Positions 1 to 5,339 of a DNA stretch of 7,481 bases are shown piece by piece; the first letter of the stretch is position 1; every line of letters begins with the position of its first letter. The position numbers were made by a program, and so were the translations under genes. The stretch is from an uncultured Burkholderiales bacterium (GTDB taxonomy: Bacteria; Pseudomonadota; Gammaproteobacteria; Burkholderiales; Burkholderiaceae), in the NCBI GenBank assembly GCA_903845315.1, contig CAIMWY010000430.1, positions 1-7,481 on the forward strand. The letters run 5' to 3'. The notes under the pieces were generated by a model. The model was given only the letters and a program-made list of their open reading frames with translations. It was not told where the DNA came from and did no database searches.

Positions 1-1
1 A

Positions 2-310
2 GTTCAACACAACGGCACCCGCATCGACGCCTTGGTCATGTCGCCACGCATGGCGGAGTTGCACCAGCTCATGCCGTACAAAGCTCCGCCAGACTTGAGC
101 CGTTATTTGCTATCGCCCATGCCGGGCCTGCTGGTCGATGTAGCGGTCAAGCCCGGCCAAAAAGTGCAAGCCGGTGAACGCGTTGCCGTGATCGAAGCCA
201 TGAAAATGGAAAACGTGTTGTTTGCCACCCAAGATGGTGTGGTCAAGAGTGTGGTGGCCAGCAAAGGCGAGTCGCTCACCGTGGACCAAATGATTGTGGA
301 GTTTGAATGA
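2..310 (+). CDS. pccA: Acetyl/propionyl-CoA carboxylase alpha subunit, C-terminal BCCP part (5' truncated)
   Basis: This is the last 102 codons of a biotin-dependent acyl-CoA carboxylase alpha subunit; the biotin carboxylase and linker domains lie outside the window. The reading frame is open from base 2. The visible part is a linker followed by a biotinyl (BCCP) domain. That domain has the SPMPG entry motif, and its biotinylation motif EAMKMEN places the carrier lysine at codon 203-205. The domain runs to the natural C-terminus (IVEFE), as in PccA-type proteins. In this family biotin carries CO2 to acyl-CoA, and with propionyl-CoA this gives methylmalonyl-CoA. The choice of propionyl-CoA over acetyl- or methylcrotonyl-CoA rests on overall resemblance and on the epimerase-like gene directly downstream, whose start overlaps this stop as ATGA. 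Without the biotin carboxylase domain and the beta subunit the substrate remains an inference. The protein is cytoplasmic. Confidence 0.88.
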   Translation, partial: VQHNGTRIDALVMSPRMAELHQLMPYKAPPDLSRYLLSPMPGLLVDVAVKPGQKVQAGERVAVIEAMKMENVLFATQDGVVKSVVASKGESLTVDQMIVEFE

Positions 311-795
311 TGTCTGCTTCAACCCGCCCCTTCAAAGTGCTGGGCATCCAGCAAATTGCCATTGGTGGCCCTGACAAGGGGCGCTTGCAAAAACTTTGGG
401 TCGACATGTTTGGCCTAGAGGTGACGGGCACCTTCAAAAGCGAACGCGAAAACGTGGACGAAGACATTTGCGCCATGGGCACGGGCCCGTTCAAGGTGGA
501 GGTTGATTTGATGCAACCGCTCGATCCCGACAAAAAACCTGCGGTGCACACCACCCCCTTGAATCATGTGGGCTTGTGGATTGACAAACTGCCCGAGGCC
601 GTGGCCTGGCTCAGCGCCCAGGGCGTGCGGTTTGCGCCGGGCGGCATTCGCCAAGGCGCGGCGGGGTTTGACATCACGTTTTTGCATCCCAAAGCCAATG
701 ACGAGTTCCCCGTGTCAGGTGAGGGCGTGTTGATTGAACTGGTGCAAGCGCCCCCCGAGGTGGTGAGCGCCTTCAGTAAACTGGCCGCTTCCTAA
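307..795 (+). CDS. VOC-family protein, methylmalonyl-CoA epimerase-like (often annotated lactoylglutathione lyase)
   Basis: The 162-residue product has the two beta-alpha-beta-beta-beta modules of the vicinal oxygen chelate fold. The first opens with [13 protein letters not shown] (residues 11-23) and the second with LNHVGLWID (85-93). The C-terminal strand is [10 protein letters not shown] (140-149), as in methylmalonyl-CoA epimerases. Likely metal ligands are His87, Glu144 and an acidic residue near 65-67. The position that is His in the classical epimerase (I-D-H) is Gln16 here. Epimerase would interconvert (S)- and (R)-methylmalonyl-CoA after propionyl-CoA carboxylase, which matches the gene directly upstream. 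The start ATG at 307 overlaps the previous stop (ATGA), which suggests translational coupling. A second ATG at 310 is equally possible, with GTGGAG at 296-301 as the ribosome binding site for either. Glyoxalase I is less likely given the carboxylase context. The VOC fold is secure; the epimerase function is moderately supported. Confidence 0.82.
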   Translation: MMSASTRPFKVLGIQQIAIGGPDKGRLQKLWVDMFGLEVTGTFKSERENVDEDICAMGTGPFKVEVDLMQPLDPDKKPAVHTTPLNHVGLWIDKLPEAVAWLSAQGVRFAPGGIRQGAAGFDITFLHPKANDEFPVSGEGVLIELVQAPPEVVSAFSKLAAS

Positions 796-798
796 ACC

Positions 799-805
799 GA
801 AGGGG
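799..805 (+). promoter_or_regulatory. Ribosome binding site of the M20 amidohydrolase gene
   Basis: GAAGGGG sits 5 bases before the ATG at 811 in the 15-base gap after the VOC gene. It supports that start and leaves no room for a separate promoter, so the two genes are very probably cotranscribed. Confidence 0.6.
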
Positions 806-810
806 CCTGC

Positions 811-2016
811 ATGGCGGTGTTGACGTGTTTTGAAGATTACGCAGATTTTGTAAAACTCCGGCGTGACATCCACGCCCACCCCGAGCTGGGGTACGACGAG
901 CACCGCACCAGCGCCATCGTGGCAGAGCGCTTACGCAGCTGGGGCCTCGAAGTGCACACCGGCATCGCCCACACTGGCGTGGTGGGCGTGTTGCGGGGTC
1001 GTGAAGGCCCACACGCGATTGGCCTGCGTGCCGACTTGGACGCGCTGCCGCTGCAAGAAGACAACCACTTTCCCCACCGTTCCCAGCATGACGGGCGCAT
1101 GCACGCGTGCGGCCACGACGGTCACACCACCATGCTGTTGGCGGCGGCTTGGCAGTTGTCGCAACACCGTGACTTTGCAGGCACGGTGAACTTCATCTTT
1201 CAGCCCGCCGAAGAGATGGGCAAGGCGGGCGCCAAAAAAATGATCGATGAGGGCTTGTTTGAGCGCTTTTCCTGCGAAGCGGTGTTTGCCCTGCACAACT
1301 TCTCGCTTGGTGCGGCGGCAGGTTCGTTCGCGCTCAACCACGGCGCCTTGATGGCGTCGAGCAACACCTGGCGTGTCACCCTGCGCGGGCGTGGCACCCA
1401 TGCGTCGATGCCGCACACCGGCACTGACCCAGTTGCTGCCACCATCAACCTGGCGCAGCAGTTGCAAACCTTGGTGTCACGTGTGATTGACTCGCGTGAA
1501 CGGGTGCTGCTAGCCGTCACGCAAATTCAAGGCTCAGACGCGCCCAATGTGATTCCTGATGTGGCTTGGGTCGGCGGCACAGTGCGCACTTTCTCGGTGG
1601 AAGCTTTGGATGTGCTGGAAGCCGCTTTACGCCGCATCTCAGAACACACGGCGCTGGCCCACGGTTGCCAAGCCGAGGTGAGCTTTGTGCGGGCCTCGCC
1701 ACCTGTGGTGAACCACGCGTTTGAAGCCCAGTTTGCCGCCGATGTGATGCGCGAAATTGTGGGCGATGCGCAAGTGAATGACGCCTTTGAGCCGGTGATG
1801 ACGGCAGAAGACTTTGCCCACATGCTGCGTGCCAAGCCGGGTTGTTATGCCTTCATTGGCAATGGCGACGGGGGTCACCGCATGCCCGACCACGGGCCGG
1901 GTGCGTGTGTGATTCACAACACCTCGTTTGACTTCAACGACGCCATCATTCCGGTGGGGGCGAGCTACTTTGTGCGTTTGGCACAACGTTGGTTGGCTCG
2001 GCCCTCAGCGGCTTGA
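811..2016 (+). CDS. M20D-family metallo-amidohydrolase (hippurate hydrolase / N-acyl amino acid hydrolase type)
   Basis: The 401-residue protein has the normal length and motif order of the M20D peptidase/amidohydrolase family (hippurate hydrolase, N-acyl-L-amino acid amidohydrolase, plant IAA-amino acid hydrolases). Visible motifs are RADLDALPLQE (73-83), HACGHDGHT (98-106), FQPAEE (130-135), LHN (161-163), GRGTHASMPH (193-202), TAEDFAHML (331-339) and IHNTSFDFND (368-377). By family comparison the binuclear metal ligands are Cys100, His102, Glu134 or Glu135, His162 and His369. His197 lies in the dimerisation or lid domain inserted between the two halves of the catalytic domain. There is no signal peptide, so the enzyme is cytoplasmic. 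The reaction would be hydrolysis of an N-acyl or N-aroyl amino acid to the free acid and amino acid; the substrate cannot be read from the sequence. The downstream Bug-type binding protein may deliver the substrate or a related acid. All catalytic residues appear intact. Confidence 0.9.
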   Translation: MAVLTCFEDYADFVKLRRDIHAHPELGYDEHRTSAIVAERLRSWGLEVHTGIAHTGVVGVLRGREGPHAIGLRADLDALPLQEDNHFPHRSQHDGRMHACGHDGHTTMLLAAAWQLSQHRDFAGTVNFIFQPAEEMGKAGAKKMIDEGLFERFSCEAVFALHNFSLGAAAGSFALNHGALMASSNTWRVTLRGRGTHASMPHTGTDPVAATINLAQQLQTLVSRVIDSRERVLLAVTQIQGSDAPNVIPDVAWVGGTVRTFSVEALDVLEAALRRISEHTALAHGCQAEVSFVRASPPVVNHAFEAQFAADVMREIVGDAQVNDAFEPVMTAEDFAHMLRAKPGCYAFIGNGDGGHRMPDHGPGACVIHNTSFDFNDAIIPVGASYFVRLAQRWLARPSAA

Positions 2017-2085
2017 CGCTGCAGCATTGAGGGTCTTGTCCGGATAAGCTGTGCTGCTTTGCGATGATTGACTGTTTGATTCATT

Positions 2086-2090
2086 AAGGA
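2086..2090 (+). promoter_or_regulatory. Ribosome binding site deciding the Bug protein start
   Basis: AAGGA ends on the first base of the upstream ATG (2090) and lies 5 bases before the ATG at 2096. This argues for the shorter protein. I see no convincing promoter in the 79-base gap before it. Confidence 0.5.
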
Positions 2091-2095
2091 TGTTT

Positions 2096-3061
2096 ATGAC
2101 TTCTCCACCCACACTTCGTCGCCTGAGCTTGTTCTTGGTTTTGAGTGCTTGCTCCCTAGGCTCGGCTTGGGCCCAGCGCGTGGTGCACTTGGTGGTGCCC
2201 TTTGGGCCAGGCGCGGTGCAAGACACGCTGGCACGCACCTTCAACAACGAATTGGGCCAAGCCTTAGGCGCCACAGTGTTGGTAGAAAACCGCGCCGGTG
2301 CGGGCGGCACGGTGGGCACTGCGCAAGTGGCCCATGCAGCAGCCGACGGCAACACCTTGGTGCTGGCCGCAGCCAGCCACAATTTGGCGGGGCATTTGTA
2401 TGCCAAGTTGCCTTACGACCCTGTGAAAGACTTTGTCGGTGTGGCCTTGCTGGGCTACTCCGGTTATGTGGTGGCTGCGCCTGCCAACATGGGGGTCAAC
2501 AACATGGCTGAGTTCGTGCGCGCCCTCAAGGCCAAGCCAGGCCAGTTCAACTACGCCTCGGCGGGCAACGGCAGCGCCACGCATTTGGGCATGGCCTCGT
2601 TCCTGGCCAAAGCGGGGGCCAGCATGCAGCACATTCCCATGAAGTCCACGGGCGACGCAGTCAACGAAGTGCTGGCCGGGCGCGTGCAAGGGGTGACCTC
2701 GGCCACCATCGGTGTGGCGGGTTTCCGCCAAGACCCACGCATCAAGTTGTTGGCCTACACCGGCAGCCAACGCTCCAAGTTCATGCCCGAGTTGCCGACT
2801 GTGGCTGAGGCCGGTTTGCCGGGTTTCAAATTCGACTCTTGGTTTGGTTTGTTGGCCCCAGCGTCCACGCCCAAAGCCGAGGTGGAACGCCTCAACGCCG
2901 CCATGGCCAAGGTGCTGGCCGATGCGGTGGTGCAAGAGCGCTTCACCAAGTTGGGCGTGGAGGCGGGTGCCATGTCATCGGACGAATTCCAGCGCTTGCT
3001 GCGTGCTGACTGGGACACGGCGGGACAAATTGTGAAAGCCTCGGGCGCTCGCATCGAGTAA
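2096..3061 (+). CDS. Bug/TctC-family tripartite tricarboxylate transporter substrate-binding protein
   Basis: This is an exported solute-binding protein of the Bug (TctC) family, abundant in Betaproteobacteria, that captures small carboxylates for TTT transporters. I place the start at the ATG at 2096 (321 residues), not the in-frame ATG at 2090, because AAGGA (2086-2090) would run into the earlier codon but lies 5 bases from the later one. The N-terminus has TLRRL, a hydrophobic stretch, and a plausible signal peptidase I cut after AWA (residue 26). The competing lipobox LSAC (16-19) would make it a lipoprotein. The mature part shows family motifs: VVPFGPGAVQD (33-43), VENRAGAGGTVGT (63-75), PYDPVKDF (107-114), YASAGNGSATHLG, LPTVAEAGLPGF and APASTPK. 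No TctA or TctB membrane gene is in view, which is usual for orphan Bug genes. The ligand is unknown; pairing with the amidohydrolase 79 bases upstream suggests an acylated amino acid or aromatic acid. Confidence 0.9.
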   Translation: MTSPPTLRRLSLFLVLSACSLGSAWAQRVVHLVVPFGPGAVQDTLARTFNNELGQALGATVLVENRAGAGGTVGTAQVAHAAADGNTLVLAAASHNLAGHLYAKLPYDPVKDFVGVALLGYSGYVVAAPANMGVNNMAEFVRALKAKPGQFNYASAGNGSATHLGMASFLAKAGASMQHIPMKSTGDAVNEVLAGRVQGVTSATIGVAGFRQDPRIKLLAYTGSQRSKFMPELPTVAEAGLPGFKFDSWFGLLAPASTPKAEVERLNAAMAKVLADAVVQERFTKLGVEAGAMSSDEFQRLLRADWDTAGQIVKASGARIE

Positions 3062-3066
3062 GGCGT

Positions 3067-3085
3067 GCAGGCTTCAACAGCCTGT
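3067..3085 (+). other. Small hairpin just after the Bug gene
   Basis: GCAGGCT and AGCCTGT can pair over 7 base pairs (one G-U) around the loop TCAAC, starting 6 bases past the stop codon. It may help RNA 3'-end formation or stability together with the stronger hairpin at 3102. There is no T-tract, so this is weak evidence. Confidence 0.3.
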
Positions 3086-3101
3086 GCCTGTGCAACGCGT
3101 G

Positions 3102-3125
3102 AAACGGCTCCGACAGGGGCCGTTT
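3102..3125. terminator. Hairpin between convergent genes, probable bidirectional terminator
   Basis: AAACGGCTCC and GGGGCCGTTT form a 10-base-pair stem (one T-G pair) around the tetraloop GACA. It lies between the plus-strand Bug gene, which ends at 3061, and the minus-strand ferredoxin gene. It overlaps that gene's TAA stop (3124-3126) by two bases. The arm ends in TTT in both directions, but no long T-tract follows, so termination strength is uncertain. Its position between convergent transcripts makes a shared terminator the best reading. Confidence 0.6.
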
Positions 3126-3786
3126 AGCTTTGCGCGCGTGCTTTGGCTTTGGCCAATGCCGCTTCAATGATGGTGCGCTTGCGTTGCACCTCTGCCTCGC
3201 TGCCCGGGCCTTGCGCGCCGTGGGTTTGGGCGGGCAAATCGGCTAATTTTTTGAGCGCCTTGGCCTGCAAGCGCTTTGCGTTTTCTTGTACCTCGCGGGC
3301 AGTGCGTTGCTGGTGCCAGTCGAAGCGCTCGCGGGCTTGGGCCGCTTGCTCGGGCGACCATGCCGACCATCCGCTGCGTTGCGGGTCAACAGGTTCGAGT
3401 TGGATGCAGTCCACAGGACACACAGGAATACACAACTCGCAGCCCGTGCAATAGGGCTCGATCACGGTGTGCATGCGTTTGTTGGCACCCAAGATGGCAT
3501 CGGTCGGGCAGGCCGCGATACACAGCGTGCAGCCGATGCACCAAGCCTCGTCAATCACCGCCATCTGGCGTGGACCTTCTACGCCATGCTCAGCATTCAA
3601 TGCCATTGAAGCTTTGCCCAAGAGGGCGGCCAAGCGTTGCACACCTTCTTGGCCTCCGGGGGGGCATTGGTTGACGTTGGCTTCGTCTTCGGCCATGGCC
3701 TGGGCGTAGTGCTGGCAGTCGGGGTAGCCGCAACGCGTGCACTGCGTCTGCGGCAAAGCGTCATTGAGACGCTGGACCAAACTCAC
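3124..3786 (-). CDS. rnfB: RnfB/RsxB-type soluble ferredoxin with three [4Fe-4S] Cys motifs
   Basis: The 220-residue iron-sulfur protein is related to RnfB, an electron-transfer subunit of the Rnf/Rsx complex. It carries an N-terminal CxxCxxxxC...C cluster motif (Cys16, 19, 24, 41; TQCTRCGYPDC) and two bacterial ferredoxin repeats, CIGCTLCIAACP (83-94) and CTGCELCIPVCP (113-124). All twelve cysteines are present. True RnfB proteins begin with a hydrophobic membrane anchor. Here translation starts almost directly at the first cluster, so the protein is predicted to be cytoplasmic. The C-terminal 90 residues are charged, helical and Lys/Ala/Glu/Gln rich. The start is a GTG at 3786 that overlaps the phaZ stop as GTGA, implying translational coupling; the next residues, SLVQRLNDALPQ, match the usual N-terminus of this family in beta-proteobacteria as I recall it. 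No other rnf genes are nearby, so the partner is unknown and the Rnf-complex name should be treated as family membership only. Confidence 0.88.
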   Translation of the reverse strand: MSLVQRLNDALPQTQCTRCGYPDCQHYAQAMAEDEANVNQCPPGGQEGVQRLAALLGKASMALNAEHGVEGPRQMAVIDEAWCIGCTLCIAACPTDAILGANKRMHTVIEPYCTGCELCIPVCPVDCIQLEPVDPQRSGWSAWSPEQAAQARERFDWHQQRTAREVQENAKRLQAKALKKLADLPAQTHGAQGPGSEAEVQRKRTIIEAALAKAKARAQS

Positions 3787-5237
3787 TTTTGAGTGCGCAC
3801 AGCTTTCTTGGCTGCGGGCTTGGCTGCAACAGACTTTTTGGCCGCGTTGACAGTGACTTTTTTCACCACTACAGGGGCAACTCGGCGGGCAGCAGCAGCT
3901 TTTTTGGCAGCAGGGCGCGCGACTTTTGGTTTTTCGGCAGGGCTTGCCTTGGCGGTGGTTTTTGGCACCGTAGCTTTTTGGTGTTCCAAGATAAAGCGTT
4001 TGACGTGGGGATACACCACTTCGCGCCAGCGGCGTCCGCTGAAGATGCCGTAGTGACCCGCGCCTGGCACCTCCAAGTGGTGGTGCTCTTGGCGCACGAT
4101 GCCCGTGCACAAGTCATGCGCAGCCACGGTTTGGCCAGAGCCCGAGATATCGTCTAACTCGCCCTCAACCGTGAGCATGGCGGTGCTGCGAATGTCTTGT
4201 GGTTGAACCAACTCAAGTTGGCCGCTTTCAGATTTCACTTGCCAAGTGCCGCGCACCAACTTGAACTCTTGGAACACGGTGTTGATGGTTTCCAAGTAGT
4301 AATCGGCGTCCATGTCGAGCACAGCGTTGTACTCGTCATAGAACTGGCGATGCGATTCAACGCTGGAGTTATCACCTTTGATCAGGTCTTTGAAGTAGTC
4401 GTAATGGCTCTTCAAGTGGCGATCCGGGTTCATGGCCACAAAGCCGGTGTGCTGCAAAAAGCCGGGGTAGACGCGACGACCAGCGCCAGGGAAATTGTCT
4501 GGCACCCGATAGATCACGTTGTTTTCAAACCAACTAAAGGTCTTGTTCATGGCCAAGTTGTTGACCGCTGTGGGCGACTTGGTGGCGTCAATGGGGCCAC
4601 CCATCATGGTCATGCTCAGCGGTGTTTTTTCGCCACGACTGGCCATCAAGGACACAGCAGCCAGCACCGGCACGGTGGGTTGGCACACGCTCATCACGTG
4701 GCAGTTGCCATAGTGGCCTTGCAAGTAGCGGATGAAGTCTTGCACGTAGTTCACATAGTCGTCGAGGTGGAACTCGCCCTCGCTCAAGGGCACCAAACGG
4801 GCGTTCTTCCAGTCGGTGATGTAGACCTTGTGGTCTTTGAGCATGGTTTTGACGGTATCGCGCAGCAAGGTGGCGTAGTGGCCCGACAAAGGCGCCACGA
4901 TCAACACCACAGGCTGGCCCTTGAGGCTGGTCAAGGTGTGGGCGTCATCGGTGAAGCGTTTGAACCGGCGTAACTCACAAAAGGGCTTGTCCACTTCAAT
5001 GCGTTCGTGGATGGCCACATCGACCTGATCGACCTTGACCGATTGAATGCCAAACTGGGGTTTCTCGTAGTCTTTGCCCAATCGATAGAGCAGGTCGTAG
5101 CCAGCGGCAACGCGTTGCGCCAATTGGTTTTGGCCCAAGGGAGACATGGCATTGCTGTAGAGTTTAGAAGCAGCCTGCGCAAAGTCTGCGAACGGCTCCA
5201 TCAAGGTGCGCTGAGTTTCGAAGATTTGGTAAAGCAT
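3783..5237 (-). CDS. phaZ: Intracellular polyhydroxybutyrate depolymerase with Lys/Ala-rich C-terminal tail
   Basis: The 484-residue protein closely resembles intracellular PHB depolymerase PhaZ1 of Cupriavidus necator (about 419 residues), which degrades amorphous PHB in storage granules. The alpha/beta-hydrolase core has VAPLSGHYATLLRD (114-127, oxyanion region), the nucleophile box SVCQPTVP with Cys185, EGELDDISG with Asp362, and PGAGHYGIFSG with His395. By alignment from memory these match the Cys183-Asp355-His388 triad of C. necator PhaZ1. The start MLYQ at 5237 matches the family N-terminus; extending upstream to 5390 adds 51 residues with no family resemblance. No good Shine-Dalgarno sequence is visible. 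Residues about 421-484 form an extra tail with 15 Lys, 4 Arg and only one acidic residue. The gene is followed by a coupled ferredoxin gene (GTGA overlap). A PhaR-like operator lies 17 bases before the start codon, consistent with control by PHB status. There is no signal peptide; it acts on cytoplasmic granules. Confidence 0.93.
   Translation of the reverse strand: MLYQIFETQRTLMEPFADFAQAASKLYSNAMSPLGQNQLAQRVAAGYDLLYRLGKDYEKPQFGIQSVKVDQVDVAIHERIEVDKPFCELRRFKRFTDDAHTLTSLKGQPVVLIVAPLSGHYATLLRDTVKTMLKDHKVYITDWKNARLVPLSEGEFHLDDYVNYVQDFIRYLQGHYGNCHVMSVCQPTVPVLAAVSLMASRGEKTPLSMTMMGGPIDATKSPTAVNNLAMNKTFSWFENNVIYRVPDNFPGAGRRVYPGFLQHTGFVAMNPDRHLKSHYDYFKDLIKGDNSSVESHRQFYDEYNAVLDMDADYYLETINTVFQEFKLVRGTWQVKSESGQLELVQPQDIRSTAMLTVEGELDDISGSGQTVAAHDLCTGIVRQEHHHLEVPGAGHYGIFSGRRWREVVYPHVKRFILEHQKATVPKTTAKASPAEKPKVARPAAKKAAAARRVAPVVVKKVTVNAAKKSVAAKPAAKKAVRTQK
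3786..3977 (-). other. Histone H1-like Lys/Ala/Pro-rich tail encoded at the 3' end of phaZ
   Basis: Codons 421-484 of phaZ encode a low-complexity segment with repeated AAKK and KPAAKK units (RPAAKKAAAA, VNAAKKSV, AAKPAAKKAV). About 30 per cent of residues are Lys or Arg and about 30 per cent Ala. It starts right after the last helix of the hydrolase core (FILEHQ). Such tails bind DNA in bacterial H1-like proteins and in the granule protein PhaM of C. necator. That this one binds DNA is inference. Confidence 0.75.
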
Positions 5238-5254
5238 GTGATGTATCTGAAGTA

Positions 5255-5267
5255 TGTTGCAGTGCAA
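5255..5267. promoter_or_regulatory. Probable PhaR/PhbF operator between phaZ and the divergent dioxygenase gene
   Basis: TGTTGCAGTGCAA contains the perfect palindrome TTGCA-G-TGCAA (5257-5267). It fits position for position the TG[N]TGC[N]3GCAA motif that I recall as the binding site of PhbF, the PhaR-type PHB regulator of Herbaspirillum seropedicae. It lies 17 bases upstream of the phaZ start codon (minus strand) and 72 bases upstream of the dioxygenase start (plus strand). PhaR proteins repress PHB genes and are released when they bind PHB granules. Repression of phaZ is the natural inference; an effect on the divergent gene is possible. Confidence 0.68.
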
Positions 5268-5271
5268 TATA
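5266..5271 (-). promoter_or_regulatory. Candidate -10 element of the phaZ promoter
   Basis: Read on the minus strand, TATATT matches the sigma-70 -10 consensus at 5 of 6 bases and overlaps the edge of the palindromic operator by two bases. Transcription would begin within the operator, giving a leader of about 20 bases with no clear ribosome binding site. The -35 is poor (TTTTCG or ATTTTC at 16-17 bases), so this is a suggestion only. Confidence 0.35.
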
Positions 5272-5339
5272 ACAGCTGAAGATAGAGCGAAAATGGAGTC
5301 TATCCTCCAATTCACATGCCCATTTATTGTTAGCTCGCC

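Larger units (their letters stand above)
5238..5339. promoter_or_regulatory. Divergent intergenic region phaZ / dioxygenase gene
   Basis: These 102 bases are more AT-rich than the flanking genes and must carry the promoters of both divergent genes. Besides the palindrome at 5257-5267 they hold a short inverted repeat, TGGAG-N6-CTCCA (5294-5309), which could be a leader hairpin or operator for the plus-strand gene. No strong sigma-70 promoter can be assigned for the plus strand. Confidence 0.5.

Noticed and set aside
2036..2065. Sigma-70 promoter before the Bug gene (TTGTCC with a poor -10)
   Set aside because: The -10 candidate matches only about 3 of 6 bases at acceptable spacing, so read-through from the upstream gene explains expression equally well.
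2264..2935. 223-codon minus-strand ORF inside the Bug gene
   Set aside because: His/Gly/Gln-rich shadow of a well-supported gene with no motif or ribosome binding site.
3787..4110. Cys-rich N-terminal extension of the ferredoxin ORF (metallothionein-like run of CCxxxCCC)
   Set aside because: It is the shifted-frame reading of the phaZ Lys/Ala tail codons and overlaps the phaZ coding sequence. Family resemblance of the ferredoxin begins only at the GTG at 3786.
4197..4973. 258-codon plus-strand ORF antisense to phaZ
   Set aside because: It is His/Val-rich with no recognisable motifs and lies wholly within a confidently identified gene; such mirror ORFs are common at this GC content.
3783..5237. 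PHB synthase (PhaC) or extracellular depolymerase
   Set aside because: The nucleophile box is SVCQP rather than the synthase GxCxG box, there is no signal peptide or substrate-binding domain, and the whole core matches intracellular PhaZ.
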